Positions 9,801 through 18,065 are shown, counted from the stretch's first letter. The stretch is 64,000 bases of DNA from an uncultured Bacteroidales bacterium (GCA_903901975.1 CAIUTB010000040.1:17775-81774), one strand, 5' to 3'. A program made the numbers and translations. The notes: generated by a model not told the origin, from the sequence alone.

Positions 9801-12800
9801 TATTATTTTGATCCGCTTTTGACTAAAACAGTAGAAACAAATTTGTTAAACGGACTCTCGAAAACAACAGAATATGAGTATGATGGTGGTGAAGGTTGGG
9901 ATTTGTATGGCAATCCTTTTTCTATCAAAACAACTCAGGGAAATATAATAACCACACAAAACCTAACGTATGTTCAAAAAGGTTCGTGGTGTCCGAATAA
10001 GCTGGATAAAATCACCATTACAAAGACAAAGGGTAGTGAAAGTATTGTTCGTACAATTGATTATTCATACGATAATAACGGAAATTTGACCGGACAAACA
10101 AATGATGAAGGTGATACAAATGAACAATCAGTAGTCTATTCAGAACCAAACCAATTTGGCCAGCCTACGAAGATACAAACAACTGCAAATGGAAATACCA
10201 GAACAGCTTCAATAACAATTACATCTTCCGGTCGGTTCATTTCGAGTACAACCAATGTATTGGGTCAAACTACTTCCTACGATTGGGGTGACGAATCACG
10301 TGGATTACTTTTTGAACAAACAGACCATCGAGGAACAATAAATTATACAACACATTATACGTATAACGGATTGGGGCAACTGACGAAAACGAAATACCCT
10401 ACCGGATTAGGAAAAACTTCCGTACCTCAATGGGCAGCAAATGGAAATACTTATAATTCGAAATTCTACATCTATTCCGAGGCTTCGGGTTCCGCTCCCG
10501 TTTATACATGGTGTGATGCACTGGGACGTGAAATAGTAAAAGAAACCACCGGGCTAAACGGGAACACGGTCAGGGCGTTTACTGAATATAATTCCAATGG
10601 ACAAGTGTATCGTATTTCCGAACCAACCTTCGCAGGCACAGCTGCTACGTGTAATGCATGGGCAACCACCTATACGGAATATGATTCCTTCGGACGTCCT
10701 ACCATTGTTGATACTCCTGCGGGACAAACTACCATGTCCTATACAGGAACCACTACGTTGGTAACTTCACCTAACGGAACTAAACAAACTGTGTTAAACG
10801 CGGCAGGACAACTACAAACCAGTACCGTAAACGGGAACACGGTTACCTACGATTATTATCCCTCGGGACTTGCCAAAACATCAACACCCGATGGAGGACA
10901 AGCTATTAGTATGCAGTACGACCTGCAAGGCAACCGTACCAAACTTATTGACCCCGATGCAGGAGCTGTACGAACACAGTATAACGGTTTTGGAGAATTG
11001 ATACTGGAAAAACAATTGATGAAGGCAGGACAAGATTCTGTTTCCACAGTTAATACATACGATGAAACAACAGGATTGCTGCAAACCATCGTTAGGGGAA
11101 CTGAAACTACTTCGTATGGTTATGATAACCTGAAGCGACTCGGTACCATCGAGATAGCCGGGCAACATAAACAAACTTTTAGTTATGGCGATTTTGACCG
11201 GATAAGCAATGTAAAGGAAGAAATAGGGACACAGGTTTATAATAAACAGGTGGAATATGATAGTTATGGGCGGGTAAAGAAGGAGTTATTCCCTTCGGGT
11301 TATTACACAACGAATAGCTATGATATATACGGCAACCTTTCGGAAGTGAGAGATGCTAACCGCTCTATATGGAAAGCGGTGGAAGCTAATGCCCGTGGGC
11401 AATTGACTAAAGAAAATAAGGGAGTGAAACAAACCCTGTATGGGTATGACGACCGTGGTATGACCACTTCCATACAAACAGCCGGAGTGGTGGATATGAG
11501 TTATGTGTTCGATAGCAAGGGTAATTTGTTTTCGAGAACTGATGCTTTGACCAATCAAAAAGAACAGTTTGGCTATGATGTACTGAACCGCCTGACTAAC
11601 TGGGATATTCATCAAAATAGCAGCAATAACCTGCTTAAAGCAAACAGCATAAGCTATGATGCCACGAGTGGAAATGTCACTACAAAAAGTGATTTGGAAA
11701 ACTATACGATGAGTTACGGTGGCAAACGCCCCGATGGAAGCGATATAGGGCCACATGCCCTGGCAACTATTTCGGGTGTACCAAGCGGTACTCCTACCGA
11801 TAACCTGGACGCAAGCTATACCAACTTTAAGAAAATAGCAACGCTGAGCGAAGGTACTAAAAGTTATGCTGTTACGTACGGAGTAGATCAGCAGCGACGA
11901 AAATCGGTGCAGACAGTTAATGGTGTTACCACTACCCGGTATTATCTGGGTGACTATGAAGAAGAAATTGGAGTTGGATATGTAAAGAAATTCCATTATC
12001 TTAGCGGCGGTGCAATAATGGTAAATAACAACGGTGTAGAGACACTGTATTATGGATATACCGATAACCAAGGTTCCCTTATTGCCCTAACGGATGCAAG
12101 TGGAAATGTAGTTGAAAAGTATGCTTACGATCCATGGGGAGCAAGACGTAACCCTACGGACTGGACGCAGAAAGACAACCGTACTTCATGGATAACTAAC
12201 AGAGGTTATACAGGGCATGAGCATATTGATGCCTTTGGCATTATCAACATGAACGGGCGGATCTATGATCCACAAACAGCCATGTTTATGAATACTGATC
12301 CGCTGGTGCAAGCACCGGATAACTGGGTTAATTATAACCGTTATAGTTATTGCTATAATAATCCGTTGAATTATACTGATCCGAGCGGGTATATGTCAAA
12401 TACTGCATCTTTGGATGTTTCAAGGGGTAATAGAGGTTGGCAAATAATGAGAGATGGTGGTGATTACTGGGATGCTTTGTATGCAGATGCAGGCCCCGGT
12501 GAATGGGCATTTGGAAGTGGAGGCGGTGGAGGTGGTGGTTCCGGTTCTATGTCAGGGGACTATAAATATGATATGTATTTAGAAGCATCGAATCAGGGGT
12601 ATGAAGGTACTTATAACGAATTTCAAATCAAATACGATAGAGAATCAAAAAATAGAAATTTTAACGGAGATTTCACTTTTGGAATCCAGTGGGGATATGA
12701 ACCTTATGCAATATCTAATAAAAAAGGTGAACCCATGCCAAATCTTTTATTAGGTAGCCCTGTTGTAGCAGTAGATATCATTACTATAAAATTAAGTGAC

Positions 12801-13181
12801 TTCTTAAAGATAGATTATCTAACAAAGGATAATCATGAAATTGGCTTAACAGATCAATTAAAAGTAACTACTTATTGGCTTGGTACACTTTCATCAATAG
12901 CACCATCTGCATTTAAACTTTTAGGGGCTGGCAGAATGGTGACTGAAACGATGTTAATTACAACAAAATTTTTAGGCAAATCATTATTTGTAGTTGGACT
13001 TGTATTTACAGCTAATGACATTATTCAAAGCAAAGGATCTACAGAGTCTATAATTTGGGGTCTAGCTGATACTAGTATGAGTATTCTTGGTTTTGTTCCA
13101 GGCTTTGGACTGGTTTCAGCTGTGTATTTTACTGGAAGAATTGGATATCAAGTATATGAAGAAATGAAAAATGAAAAATAG
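6852..13181 (+). CDS. SpvB/FG-GAP/YD-repeat RHS polymorphic toxin
   Basis: The 2109-residue protein starts at GTG 6852; ATG 6867 is an equally good start and begins the signal peptide directly (cleavage near LLAQA). In order it shows a SpvB-type segment (from ~residue 118), then seven FG-GAP-like calcium loops of the DxNxDG type (at ~417, 489, 555, 618, 676, 735 and 807), and many YD repeats (~950-1780). The RHS core ([20 protein letters not shown] to LNYTDPSG, ~1784-1844) follows. A ~265-residue tip then carries a seven-glycine linker (~1890) and a long hydrophobic, glycine-rich C-terminus. Such tips are typical of membrane-active effectors. The tip DNA is more AT-rich than the core. A membrane protein follows after 2 nt and is the likely immunity protein. 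The architecture is certain; the toxin activity is inferred. Confidence 0.93.
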   Translation: MKITTMITNYKHNILSVLLAGVWATQLLAQAPNFELSAPETDAQKNYVARDYIKLKATSTSGFHFSATDANHRFSAKIDAGLLFPPTDKTFQKTDGTFTTDPTQGAVVGSIPGKLNVGSSGCATYNIPIECPSGIMGMQPDLSIYYNSQGGNGPVGIGWNVGGLSAIGRATKNSFNDYAIAGINFTALDKYTLDGNDLVTLTGTYGADGSTYQTRIKNYTKVESIGQIGGISPQYFRVTSKDGRIIEYGNTTDSKMIPTGGTIPLQWFVNKVTDPNGNYMTFTYQTNGGQTVLSEIDYSGNGNKAPFTSIVFNYTTKSTIYKSYIAGYSIDDRFLLNNIQIKNNTTVLKQYSLDYNIQNSRYFLKSVTLVGLNNEKPNPTLIEWGADNSVTSVSTVSGTSIQDFIPGTTEIKWVSTDVNGDGKSDLAYIYSKVVNGTAKGFIATFLCSIDSNNKPAFNLYSDHLFDESIDVAALKNTLLNTNPTKLSADLNGDGSKFIVMPPTYQSFGGYCSSCFGYGGYGSFTFPIYKGNNNYYYCMSGTTKITSEMPIYTIADINNDGVDDIIIVEKGISNGHTILQYSNGIAHIPTVAELPTANDPWTSCNLDINSIPRDIFIADYDGDGLKDILILTDNGVKFFKNNGGLKSGDNGFTTVSFTEKASLNTFDTSYRTIKQGDFNGDGLSDFILNEHCNSNWKIALSDGNWGFNVSPLSNFTAIEEEYTPLNDDKEDCIVTDFNHDGKSDVVLIDAVYDYRINNIFGYPVGEPWGEYNKTDITWYTSTGGGFNANTQTVYDESYTYNYRNMVGDFDGDGREDIMTFGSNILNLSTTNKSSALYFYNSFNTNFEANKVKSITDGIGVRRDISYQPLTYTMIDANTTFFTKGNGLIFPLYCVSNISEPDGKGGSNITKFSYNEIVYQRDGNGFNGFKTRTISNASTNRKIVSTTDLNLNFYLPDKQTVEVSTLDNNSPISKTESYFTNLNYAYYFDPLLTKTVETNLLNGLSKTTEYEYDGGEGWDLYGNPFSIKTTQGNIITTQNLTYVQKGSWCPNKLDKITITKTKGSESIVRTIDYSYDNNGNLTGQTNDEGDTNEQSVVYSEPNQFGQPTKIQTTANGNTRTASITITSSGRFISSTTNVLGQTTSYDWGDESRGLLFEQTDHRGTINYTTHYTYNGLGQLTKTKYPTGLGKTSVPQWAANGNTYNSKFYIYSEASGSAPVYTWCDALGREIVKETTGLNGNTVRAFTEYNSNGQVYRISEPTFAGTAATCNAWATTYTEYDSFGRPTIVDTPAGQTTMSYTGTTTLVTSPNGTKQTVLNAAGQLQTSTVNGNTVTYDYYPSGLAKTSTPDGGQAISMQYDLQGNRTKLIDPDAGAVRTQYNGFGELILEKQLMKAGQDSVSTVNTYDETTGLLQTIVRGTETTSYGYDNLKRLGTIEIAGQHKQTFSYGDFDRISNVKEEIGTQVYNKQVEYDSYGRVKKELFPSGYYTTNSYDIYGNLSEVRDANRSIWKAVEANARGQLTKENKGVKQTLYGYDDRGMTTSIQTAGVVDMSYVFDSKGNLFSRTDALTNQKEQFGYDVLNRLTNWDIHQNSSNNLLKANSISYDATSGNVTTKSDLENYTMSYGGKRPDGSDIGPHALATISGVPSGTPTDNLDASYTNFKKIATLSEGTKSYAVTYGVDQQRRKSVQTVNGVTTTRYYLGDYEEEIGVGYVKKFHYLSGGAIMVNNNGVETLYYGYTDNQGSLIALTDASGNVVEKYAYDPWGARRNPTDWTQKDNRTSWITNRGYTGHEHIDAFGIINMNGRIYDPQTAMFMNTDPLVQAPDNWVNYNRYSYCYNNPLNYTDPSGYMSNTASLDVSRGNRGWQIMRDGGDYWDALYADAGPGEWAFGSGGGGGGGSGSMSGDYKYDMYLEASNQGYEGTYNEFQIKYDRESKNRNFNGDFTFGIQWGYEPYAISNKKGEPMPNLLLGSPVVAVDIITIKLSDFLKIDYLTKDNHEIGLTDQLKVTTYWLGTLSSIAPSAFKLLGAGRMVTETMLITTKFLGKSLFVVGLVFTANDIIQSKGSTESIIWGLADTSMSILGFVPGFGLVSAVYFTGRIGYQVYEEMKNEK

Positions 13182-13183
13182 AT

Positions 13184-13618
13184 ATGGCAAAAATTAAGAA
13201 TTTATATTGGAAAATTTTTTTTTCTGCATATTGGTTTGCAGTAAATCTGGGTGAAAAAAAAACGCCAGAATGGAATGCTAGTGGTTTTGTAGAGTTTATT
13301 TATGCCTTTAATCTTATAGGACTGATTTTTATTGTCAATTTTATATATGGAGGGGATCTTCCATTCATGATATTTTATGTTACGTTAGCAATACTTTTTT
13401 CAATTTTTTTGAATGAATTTATAATTCGTTCAAAGAAAAATGGTTTTAAAAAGCAAATAAAGTTATACGAATATTTATCAAAACCAGAAATGAGAAAAAC
13501 AAAGAATAAAATACTTTTGATTACATTAATCTCTACCTTTGTTTTTATGAGTGTTAGTGTGCTAACAATAAAACCTAGTGTAAGAGTAATATTACTCAAT
13601 CTTTTTAAAAGTATATGA
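13184..13618 (+). CDS. membrane protein, candidate immunity for large RHS toxin
   Basis: The 144-residue product starts 2 nt after the RHS stop, so the pair is translationally linked. It has three or four transmembrane stretches (about residues 35-56, 60-80 and 107-132) separated by a basic loop (RSKKNGFKKQIKLYEY). This matches the layout of the membrane protein behind the orphan tip. A membrane-embedded immunity protein suits the hydrophobic tip of the preceding toxin. No known family is recognised, and the role rests on position and topology. Confidence 0.6.
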   Translation: MAKIKNLYWKIFFSAYWFAVNLGEKKTPEWNASGFVEFIYAFNLIGLIFIVNFIYGGDLPFMIFYVTLAILFSIFLNEFIIRSKKNGFKKQIKLYEYLSKPEMRKTKNKILLITLISTFVFMSVSVLTIKPSVRVILLNLFKSI

Positions 13619-13626
13619 ATAAGTTG

Positions 13627-13665
13627 AAAGGTGGTACTGTATCAGATTTAGCATTGGCAAAATAA
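13627..13665 (+). repeat. cassette-end repeat, copy R3
   Basis: AAAGGTGGTACTGTATCAGA followed by TTAGCATTGGCAAA lies 8 nt after the immunity candidate and aligns with copies at 4333, 4442 and 13779. Confidence 0.55.
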
Positions 13666-13691
13666 AAACGCGAAATTCAATAAAGATTAAC

Positions 13692-13772
13692 AAGAATGGT
13701 AATGCCGGAAGAATTGGATTTCAAGTATATGAAGAGTTGATAGAAACCCGTCCTTATGGATATGTCCTTTAA
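13692..13772 (+). pseudogene. vestigial RHS-tip 3' end
   Basis: The frame reads KNGNAGRIGFQVYEEL and ends at TAA 13770-13772. Bases 13707-13735 match 13134-13162, the last part of the complete RHS gene (GRIGYQVYEEM), with one mismatch in 29. It is the remnant of a second, related toxin tail with no upstream body. Confidence 0.7.
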
Positions 13773-13836
13773 ATGATTAAAAGGTGTGGTAATGTATCAG
13801 AATTGTTGATAAGCAAATAAGATATTGATTATCAAC
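13746..13836 (+). repeat. cassette-end repeat, copy R4, with an inverted repeat
   Basis: This segment combines both blocks seen near the orphan cassette: 13746-13795 matches 4410-4455, and 13779-13820 matches 4333-4370. It also contains a perfect 8-bp inverted repeat, GTTGATAA at 13805-13812 and TTATCAAC at 13829-13836. Confidence 0.55.
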
Positions 13837-13916
13837 AGAACAAAATAAATTTTGGATAATAGAGGCAGGTGTTTTCATCTGCTTCTATTATTTTTAAGCC
13901 TAAAAACTGTCCTAAA

Positions 13917-14567
13917 ATGATTCAAAAGAAAGAAAATAGCACTTCATGCTTCAGATGTGTTGATACGTGTAAATGCAAAGGTTGTAGCTCTAACGATATC
14001 GTAAAAAACGGAAAGACCAGAAATGGGAAACAGCGTTTTCTGTGCAAGAACTGTTCAAAGAGTTTTATTCTGGATTATAGTTATAATGCTTGTAATAAGC
14101 ATATCAATCAACAAATTATATTGTTTACCAAAGAAGGGCTGGGCATTCGAAGTACTGCAAGAGTGTTGAAAATATCTGTTACTACGCTATTGAAACGGAT
14201 AATTGCTATTGCAGCTACAATACAGCAACCTCCAATACCAAAAGGGATGAGTTATGAAGTAGATGAGATGAGAACCTTTATTGGGAAAAAATCGAGGCTG
14301 AGATGGATTGTGTATGCATTGGAGCGTGAAAGCAAAACAGTAGTAAGTTTTAATGTGGGTAGACGTACCAATAAAACTCTTAAGCGTGTTATCAAAAGTT
14401 TGGAATTGTCGAATGCCCGAAAAATCTACACAGATAAACTAAAAAACTATAAGTATATTATTCATAAGAAAATTCATAATACCCGTGTACATTGTACTAA
14501 TCATATTGAGCGGCGACCTCACCCCAACCCTCTCCAAATGGAGAGGGAGAAATATGAACTCATTTGA
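13917..14567 (+). pseudogene. IS1-family transposase, C-terminally truncated
   Basis: The start is taken at ATG 13917; a GTG at 13869 only adds an unrelated leader. The N-terminus is an InsA-like zinc-binding part (CKGCSSNDIVKNGK, then FLCKNCSKSF) with an HTH (GIRSTARVLKISVTTLLKRI). The InsB-like catalytic part shows YEVDEM (first Asp), IYTDKLKNY (second Asp) and NHIER. IS1 transposases normally continue ~40-60 residues after HIER (NLTLRT-type sequence). Here the frame runs into a genomic repeat and ends in RPHPNPLQMEREKYELI. No second IS end or direct repeat was found. It is one continuous frame, unlike classical insA/insB frameshift elements. Probably inactive. Confidence 0.8.
14518..14553 (+). 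repeat. dispersed CCCCAACCC repeat with GGAGAGGG palindrome
   Basis: CTCACCCCAACCCTCTCC, then AAAT, then GGAGAGG forms a hairpin (CCTCTCC/GGAGAGG type). It is related in plan to the repeats at 15453, 15558 and 45490. It replaces the natural 3' end of the transposase frame. Confidence 0.6.
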
Positions 14568-14695
14568 AACGGTTAAACCGAAAAACTATTTGTTATAGCA
14601 GGAGCCTGGTGGTATTGATAGCCGTATTGCGGATTTATTTCTGGGCATAGATGATCTCCTCATATTTCCCTCAGTTTTTTATTGCCTGATTTTTT

Positions 14696-15451
14696 TTAAA
14701 TTCTTACTTCCACCCCTTTTTCTTTCAGATACTTTTTTAATTCAGGAATAGCTATTTCTTTGTAGTGGAAAATGCTTGCTGCAAGTGCTGCATCCGCTTT
14801 TCCTTCGTCAAAAACACGAACAAAATGTTCCATCGTTCCGGCACCTCCGCTGGCAATAACCGGTACATTCACCGCTTCGGAAACTGCACGGGTAATATCT
14901 AGTGCAAATCCGTCTTTTGTTCCATCGTTGTTCATCGAAGTCAGGAGAATCTCACCTGCACCTAAAGCTACAGCCTGTTTAGCCCATTCCACGGTTTTTA
15001 TATCGGTAGGAACGCGACCACCGTTCAGAAAAACGTACCACTCGCCGTCGATAAACTTGGTATCGATCGCTAAGACAACACACTGACTTCCAAACTGAGC
15101 TGCCAAATCGCTGATAAGTTGAGGATTGCGTACGGCAGAAGTGTTTACCGAAATTTTATCGGCACCACAAGCCAACAAAACTGATACATCTTCCACACTT
15201 GAAATTCCACCGCCAACCGTAAAAGGAATATTGATATGCTTGGCAATGCGCGTTACCAGTTCTGAAAGTGTTTTACGTTTCTCGTTCGTAGCCGTTATGT
15301 CTAAGAACACCAGTTCATCGGCACCCATTTGAGCATATAAAGCACCCAATTCAACAGGGTCACCCACATCGGTTATATTTAGAAAATTGATACCTTTTAC
15401 GGTTTTCCCGTTTTTAATATCTAAGCAGGGTATAATTCGTTTTGCAAGCAT
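14696..15451 (-). CDS. hisF: imidazole glycerol phosphate synthase cyclase subunit HisF
   Basis: HisF closes the imidazole ring in histidine biosynthesis. It uses ammonia supplied by HisH to convert PRFAR into imidazole glycerol phosphate and AICAR. The 251-residue length is normal. The TIM-barrel catalytic aspartates are at D11 (PCLDIKNG) and D130 (LAIDTK), and the phosphate-binding loops FTVGGGIS and VIASGGAG are intact. Other his genes are not in the window, so hisF is either the end of an operon or isolated. A CCCCCTAAA repeat sits just upstream of the start (15453-15482). Confidence 0.97.
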   Translation of the reverse strand: MLAKRIIPCLDIKNGKTVKGINFLNITDVGDPVELGALYAQMGADELVFLDITATNEKRKTLSELVTRIAKHINIPFTVGGGISSVEDVSVLLACGADKISVNTSAVRNPQLISDLAAQFGSQCVVLAIDTKFIDGEWYVFLNGGRVPTDIKTVEWAKQAVALGAGEILLTSMNNDGTKDGFALDITRAVSEAVNVPVIASGGAGTMEHFVRVFDEGKADAALAASIFHYKEIAIPELKKYLKEKGVEVRI

Positions 15452-15452
15452 A

Positions 15453-15482
15453 ATATTAGGCCCCCTAAATCCCCCTAAAGGG
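15453..15482 (+). repeat. dispersed CCCCCTAAA repeat, left copy
   Basis: GGCCCCCTAAAT followed by CCCCCTAAAGGG, 2 nt upstream of the hisF start codon. It is in opposite orientation to the copy at 15558-15585, so the two bracket the ~75-bp spacer between hisF and mtaB. Confidence 0.65.
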
Positions 15483-15557
15483 TGACTTTTGAGATTATTT
15501 ATTATTGAGTTTTATCTGTTATAATTATTTTCGATTAATAAAGTCTAAACAATATTT

Positions 15558-15585
15558 CTCCCTTTAGGGGGTCAGGGGGCAATAC
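15558..15585 (-). repeat. dispersed CCCCCTAAA repeat, right copy overlapping mtaB stop
   Basis: Read on the minus strand: GCCCCCTGACCCCCTAAAGG. The TGA inside the repeat is the mtaB stop codon, so the last residues (Ala-Pro) come from the repeat. Confidence 0.7.
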
Positions 15586-16885
15586 ATATAGCCGATTTGT
15601 CCTCATTCCAATTTCCTAAAGTAACTATTTCCACTTTATTAACCAAAATTTTATCATAAGGACGTTCTGCTTTTACATAATTAGCTGTGAAGCCCACCAT
15701 ATTCTCTCCTTTGTGACGACTTTCCCACAAAACCGGCGATGTTTTGCCACGCTGACTTTCGTAAAATGCTTTTGTTTTCTTGTCCGACAAAGCATGTAAC
15801 ACATCGCTTCTATGTTTTCGTTCTTTCAAGTGGACTATGTGTTCCATTTCAAGCATTTTGGTGCCGGCACGTTCGGAGTAAGTAAACACATGAAGCTGCG
15901 AAATATCCAATGAATCAATAAATTGACAGGATTGCTCAAACAGTTCTGCAGTTTCGCCTCTCACGCCAACAATTACATCCACACCAATAAAAGCATCGGG
16001 CATTAGCTGTTTTATTTTTTCTACTTTATGCGCAAAAAGCTCCCGGTTATATTTACGCTTCATTATTTCTAACACTTCGTTTGTTCCCGATTGAAGCGGA
16101 ATATGAAAATGTGGCATAAAACGTTTTGCACTAGAAATATAGTCAATAATTTCATCGGTCAGCAGATTTGGCTCAATGGACGATATGCGGAAACGTACAT
16201 CAGTCTGAATATTATCAAGCGCTTTCACCAAATCAAAAAAACCTTCCTTAGTGGATTTACCAAAATCACCGATATTTACCCCTGAAAGAACAATTTCTTT
16301 TGCTCCGTCGCGAATAGCTTCTTCGGCCATTGCCACCGTTTCAGCAATGGTTGCATTGCGGCTTCGTCCACGGGCAAAGGGAATGGTACAATACGTGCAG
16401 AAATAATCACAACCGTCCTGCACTTTCAGAAAATAACGGGTGCGGTCGTCGTGTGAACAGGAAGGTTTAAACTCACGAACCTGCTTAATTTCATCCCTAT
16501 GCACTTCAGCTATCCCGCTGTTATCGAGTTTTCGTAAATGATCCAGAATACTGAATTTTTCATTAGCCCCAAGCACCAGATCCACACCGTCGATAGCTGC
16601 AATCTCATCGGGTTTAAGCTGTGCATAGCAGCCGGTTACTACCATGATGGCATTGGGATGCTGGCGGTTCAGACGACTAATGGCCTGGCGGCATTTATGG
16701 TCGGCAGTATCGGTTACCGAGCAGGTATTAATTACACAAACATCAGCTTCTTCGCCCGGTTTTATTTTACTGAAGCCTTCGTCAGTCATTTGTTTTCCGA
16801 TGGCCGATGTCTCCGAAAAGTTTAATTTACAGCCAAGGGTATGAAAAGCTACTTTTTTATTGTTGAATATGTTGTTGTCAATCAT
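15572..16885 (-). CDS. mtaB: tRNA (N6-L-threonylcarbamoyladenosine-C2) methylthiotransferase MtaB
   Basis: MtaB is a radical-SAM enzyme that converts t6A37 to ms2t6A37 in ANN-decoding tRNAs. The 437-residue protein has the N-terminal MTTase domain with Fe-S cysteines C19 (LGCKLN), C55 (NTCSVT) and C86 (TGCYAQ). The radical-SAM CxxxCxxC motif is at C159/C163/C166 (DGCDYFCTYC), and a short TRAM-like C-terminus follows. GRSRN and the HIPLQSG segment are typical of the family. The last residues are donated by a dispersed repeat. It is divergent from the SemiSWEET gene; a TAnnTTTG -7 element lies at 16911-16918. tcdA at 51 kb acts on the same t6A nucleotide. Confidence 0.95.
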   Translation of the reverse strand: MIDNNIFNNKKVAFHTLGCKLNFSETSAIGKQMTDEGFSKIKPGEEADVCVINTCSVTDTADHKCRQAISRLNRQHPNAIMVVTGCYAQLKPDEIAAIDGVDLVLGANEKFSILDHLRKLDNSGIAEVHRDEIKQVREFKPSCSHDDRTRYFLKVQDGCDYFCTYCTIPFARGRSRNATIAETVAMAEEAIRDGAKEIVLSGVNIGDFGKSTKEGFFDLVKALDNIQTDVRFRISSIEPNLLTDEIIDYISSAKRFMPHFHIPLQSGTNEVLEIMKRKYNRELFAHKVEKIKQLMPDAFIGVDVIVGVRGETAELFEQSCQFIDSLDISQLHVFTYSERAGTKMLEMEHIVHLKERKHRSDVLHALSDKKTKAFYESQRGKTSPVLWESRHKGENMVGFTANYVKAERPYDKILVNKVEIVTLGNWNEDKSAICIAP

Positions 16886-16910
16886 TACTATGTTTCAAAA
16901 AAAGAGTTTG

Positions 16911-16918
16911 CAAAGTTA
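16911..16918 (-). promoter_or_regulatory. putative -7 element for mtaB
   Basis: TAACTTTG on the minus strand fits the Bacteroidota TAnnTTTG consensus, 26 nt upstream of the mtaB start. No well-spaced TTG -33 box was found. Confidence 0.4.
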
Positions 16919-16999
16919 GTAAAAAATGAAGAAATACGTCCGCAACCGATTTTCTTTAGTACTTTTACCAATCAAAAATTACTACTAAAACAAAATAAA

Positions 17000-17281
17000 A
17001 TGACATCCGTTCAACTTGTTGGTTTTTTAGCAACCACGCTTTCTGTTTTGAATCAAATCCCTCAGGCTATTAAAGTAATGCGTTCGCAGGATACACATAG
17101 TATTTCGCTGGTTATGTATTGTATTGTAGTTGTGGCAATTAGTTTATGGTTGGTCTATGGAATCATGCTGAATGATGCTCCACTTATTTGGGCAAATACA
17201 CTTTCTTTATTCCCTATCGTATATATTTTCATTATAAAAATGAAAAATACTATTCAGGGAAAAGATAAACTATCAATCTAA
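17000..17281 (+). CDS. SemiSWEET sugar transporter
   Basis: I take ATG 17000 (93 residues). The frame is open further upstream to 16841, but those 53 residues overlap mtaB and have no family resemblance. The product is a three-helix bundle with the PQ motif (NQIPQAIKVMRSQDTHSISL), as expected of SemiSWEET proteins. These dimerise in the inner membrane and move small sugars down their gradient. Its stop is 1 nt from the stop of the convergent NUDIX regulator gene. Substrate is unknown. Confidence 0.88.
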   Translation: MTSVQLVGFLATTLSVLNQIPQAIKVMRSQDTHSISLVMYCIVVVAISLWLVYGIMLNDAPLIWANTLSLFPIVYIFIIKMKNTIQGKDKLSI

Positions 17282-17282
17282 T

Positions 17283-18053
17283 TTACACTCTGAAATCAAA
17301 GCGTTCGGTGCGGGTTTTTTCGTAAATATCACGGTTGAAAGAGTAGAGGCGGGCGGGTTTGTGTGAAACTCCGGTCTGTATTTCGTCCAACTGAATGAGG
17401 TAAGCCATTTTATTTATTTTCCGGCGGTAATTCCGTTTGTCAAAGGTAGTATTGAAAATGGCTTCGTAAAGTTTTTGCATCTGAGTCAACGTAAACTTTT
17501 CGGGCAGTAATTCAAAAACCAGGGGTTCGTGCAATAAATCGTATCGAAGTTTTTTGAATGCTTCATCATAAATTTCGTTGTGGTCAAACATTAATTCGGT
17601 AATCTCGTAAGCGTTTGCCCAGTTTGCATCTTCCATTAACATGCTGTTATCCACATCGCTTACATTTATCAGCGAATAAAAAGCCACTGTGATAACCCGC
17701 TCATCCTTCAGGCGTGGTTTTATCCATTCAAAGTCCTGTGGGCGTGTCTTCAACCGATTTGGATCACTGAAAACCCTAAATTGTTTTACATAGATATTTT
17801 CCAATCCGGTTTGTTCCTTCAAAATACGAGAAGCGGTTTCGTCAATGTTTTCAGTTCGTCTTACCTGATTGCCCGGAAGTTTCCATTCGGTATAAATTTT
17901 CCCATTCAACGGCACAAATTCCCTCCGAACCAATACTTTAAGTGTTGATTCATCATAACCAAAAATAACACAATCTACGGATATAGTGGAAATAGTTTCA
18001 AAATTTGCTTGGTCTGTAATTGGTTCTGATGTCATATTCTGTTGAATGAGCAT
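17283..18053 (-). CDS. NUDIX-fold transcriptional regulator (NrtR/AraR type)
   Basis: The 256-residue protein has an N-terminal NUDIX domain (~25-165) and a C-terminal winged-helix part (~175-240, ending RRKINKMAYLIQLDE with a basic recognition segment). The NUDIX box is degenerate: in GNQVRRTENIDETASRILKE the REUXEE core residues are replaced, so hydrolysis is unlikely and the domain probably senses a sugar or nucleotide ligand. Bacteroidota regulators of this build, such as AraR, control sugar genes. The convergent SemiSWEET gene is the nearest sugar gene. The target operon cannot be told from the sequence. Confidence 0.85.
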   Translation of the reverse strand: MLIQQNMTSEPITDQANFETISTISVDCVIFGYDESTLKVLVRREFVPLNGKIYTEWKLPGNQVRRTENIDETASRILKEQTGLENIYVKQFRVFSDPNRLKTRPQDFEWIKPRLKDERVITVAFYSLINVSDVDNSMLMEDANWANAYEITELMFDHNEIYDEAFKKLRYDLLHEPLVFELLPEKFTLTQMQKLYEAIFNTTFDKRNYRRKINKMAYLIQLDEIQTGVSHKPARLYSFNRDIYEKTRTERFDFRV

Positions 18054-18065
18054 TGATTAACTATG

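Noticed and set aside
11286..12071. 261-codon open frame on the minus strand inside the RHS gene
   Set aside because: It lies wholly within YD-repeat coding sequence; its product has no start context or family resemblance and is a shadow frame.
13805..13836. Terminal inverted repeat of the IS1 element
   Set aside because: The 8-bp inverted repeat is local (16-nt spacer) and has no partner after the transposase, so it is a stem-loop or part of the cassette-end repeat.
13869..13916. GTG start of the transposase
   Set aside because: The added 16 residues resemble no IS1 protein; ATG 13917 is used.
16841..16999. 53-residue N-terminal extension of the SemiSWEET protein
   Set aside because: It overlaps the mtaB 5' end and the family starts at MTSVQLVGFLATTLS; ATG 17000 gives a normal 93-residue protein.
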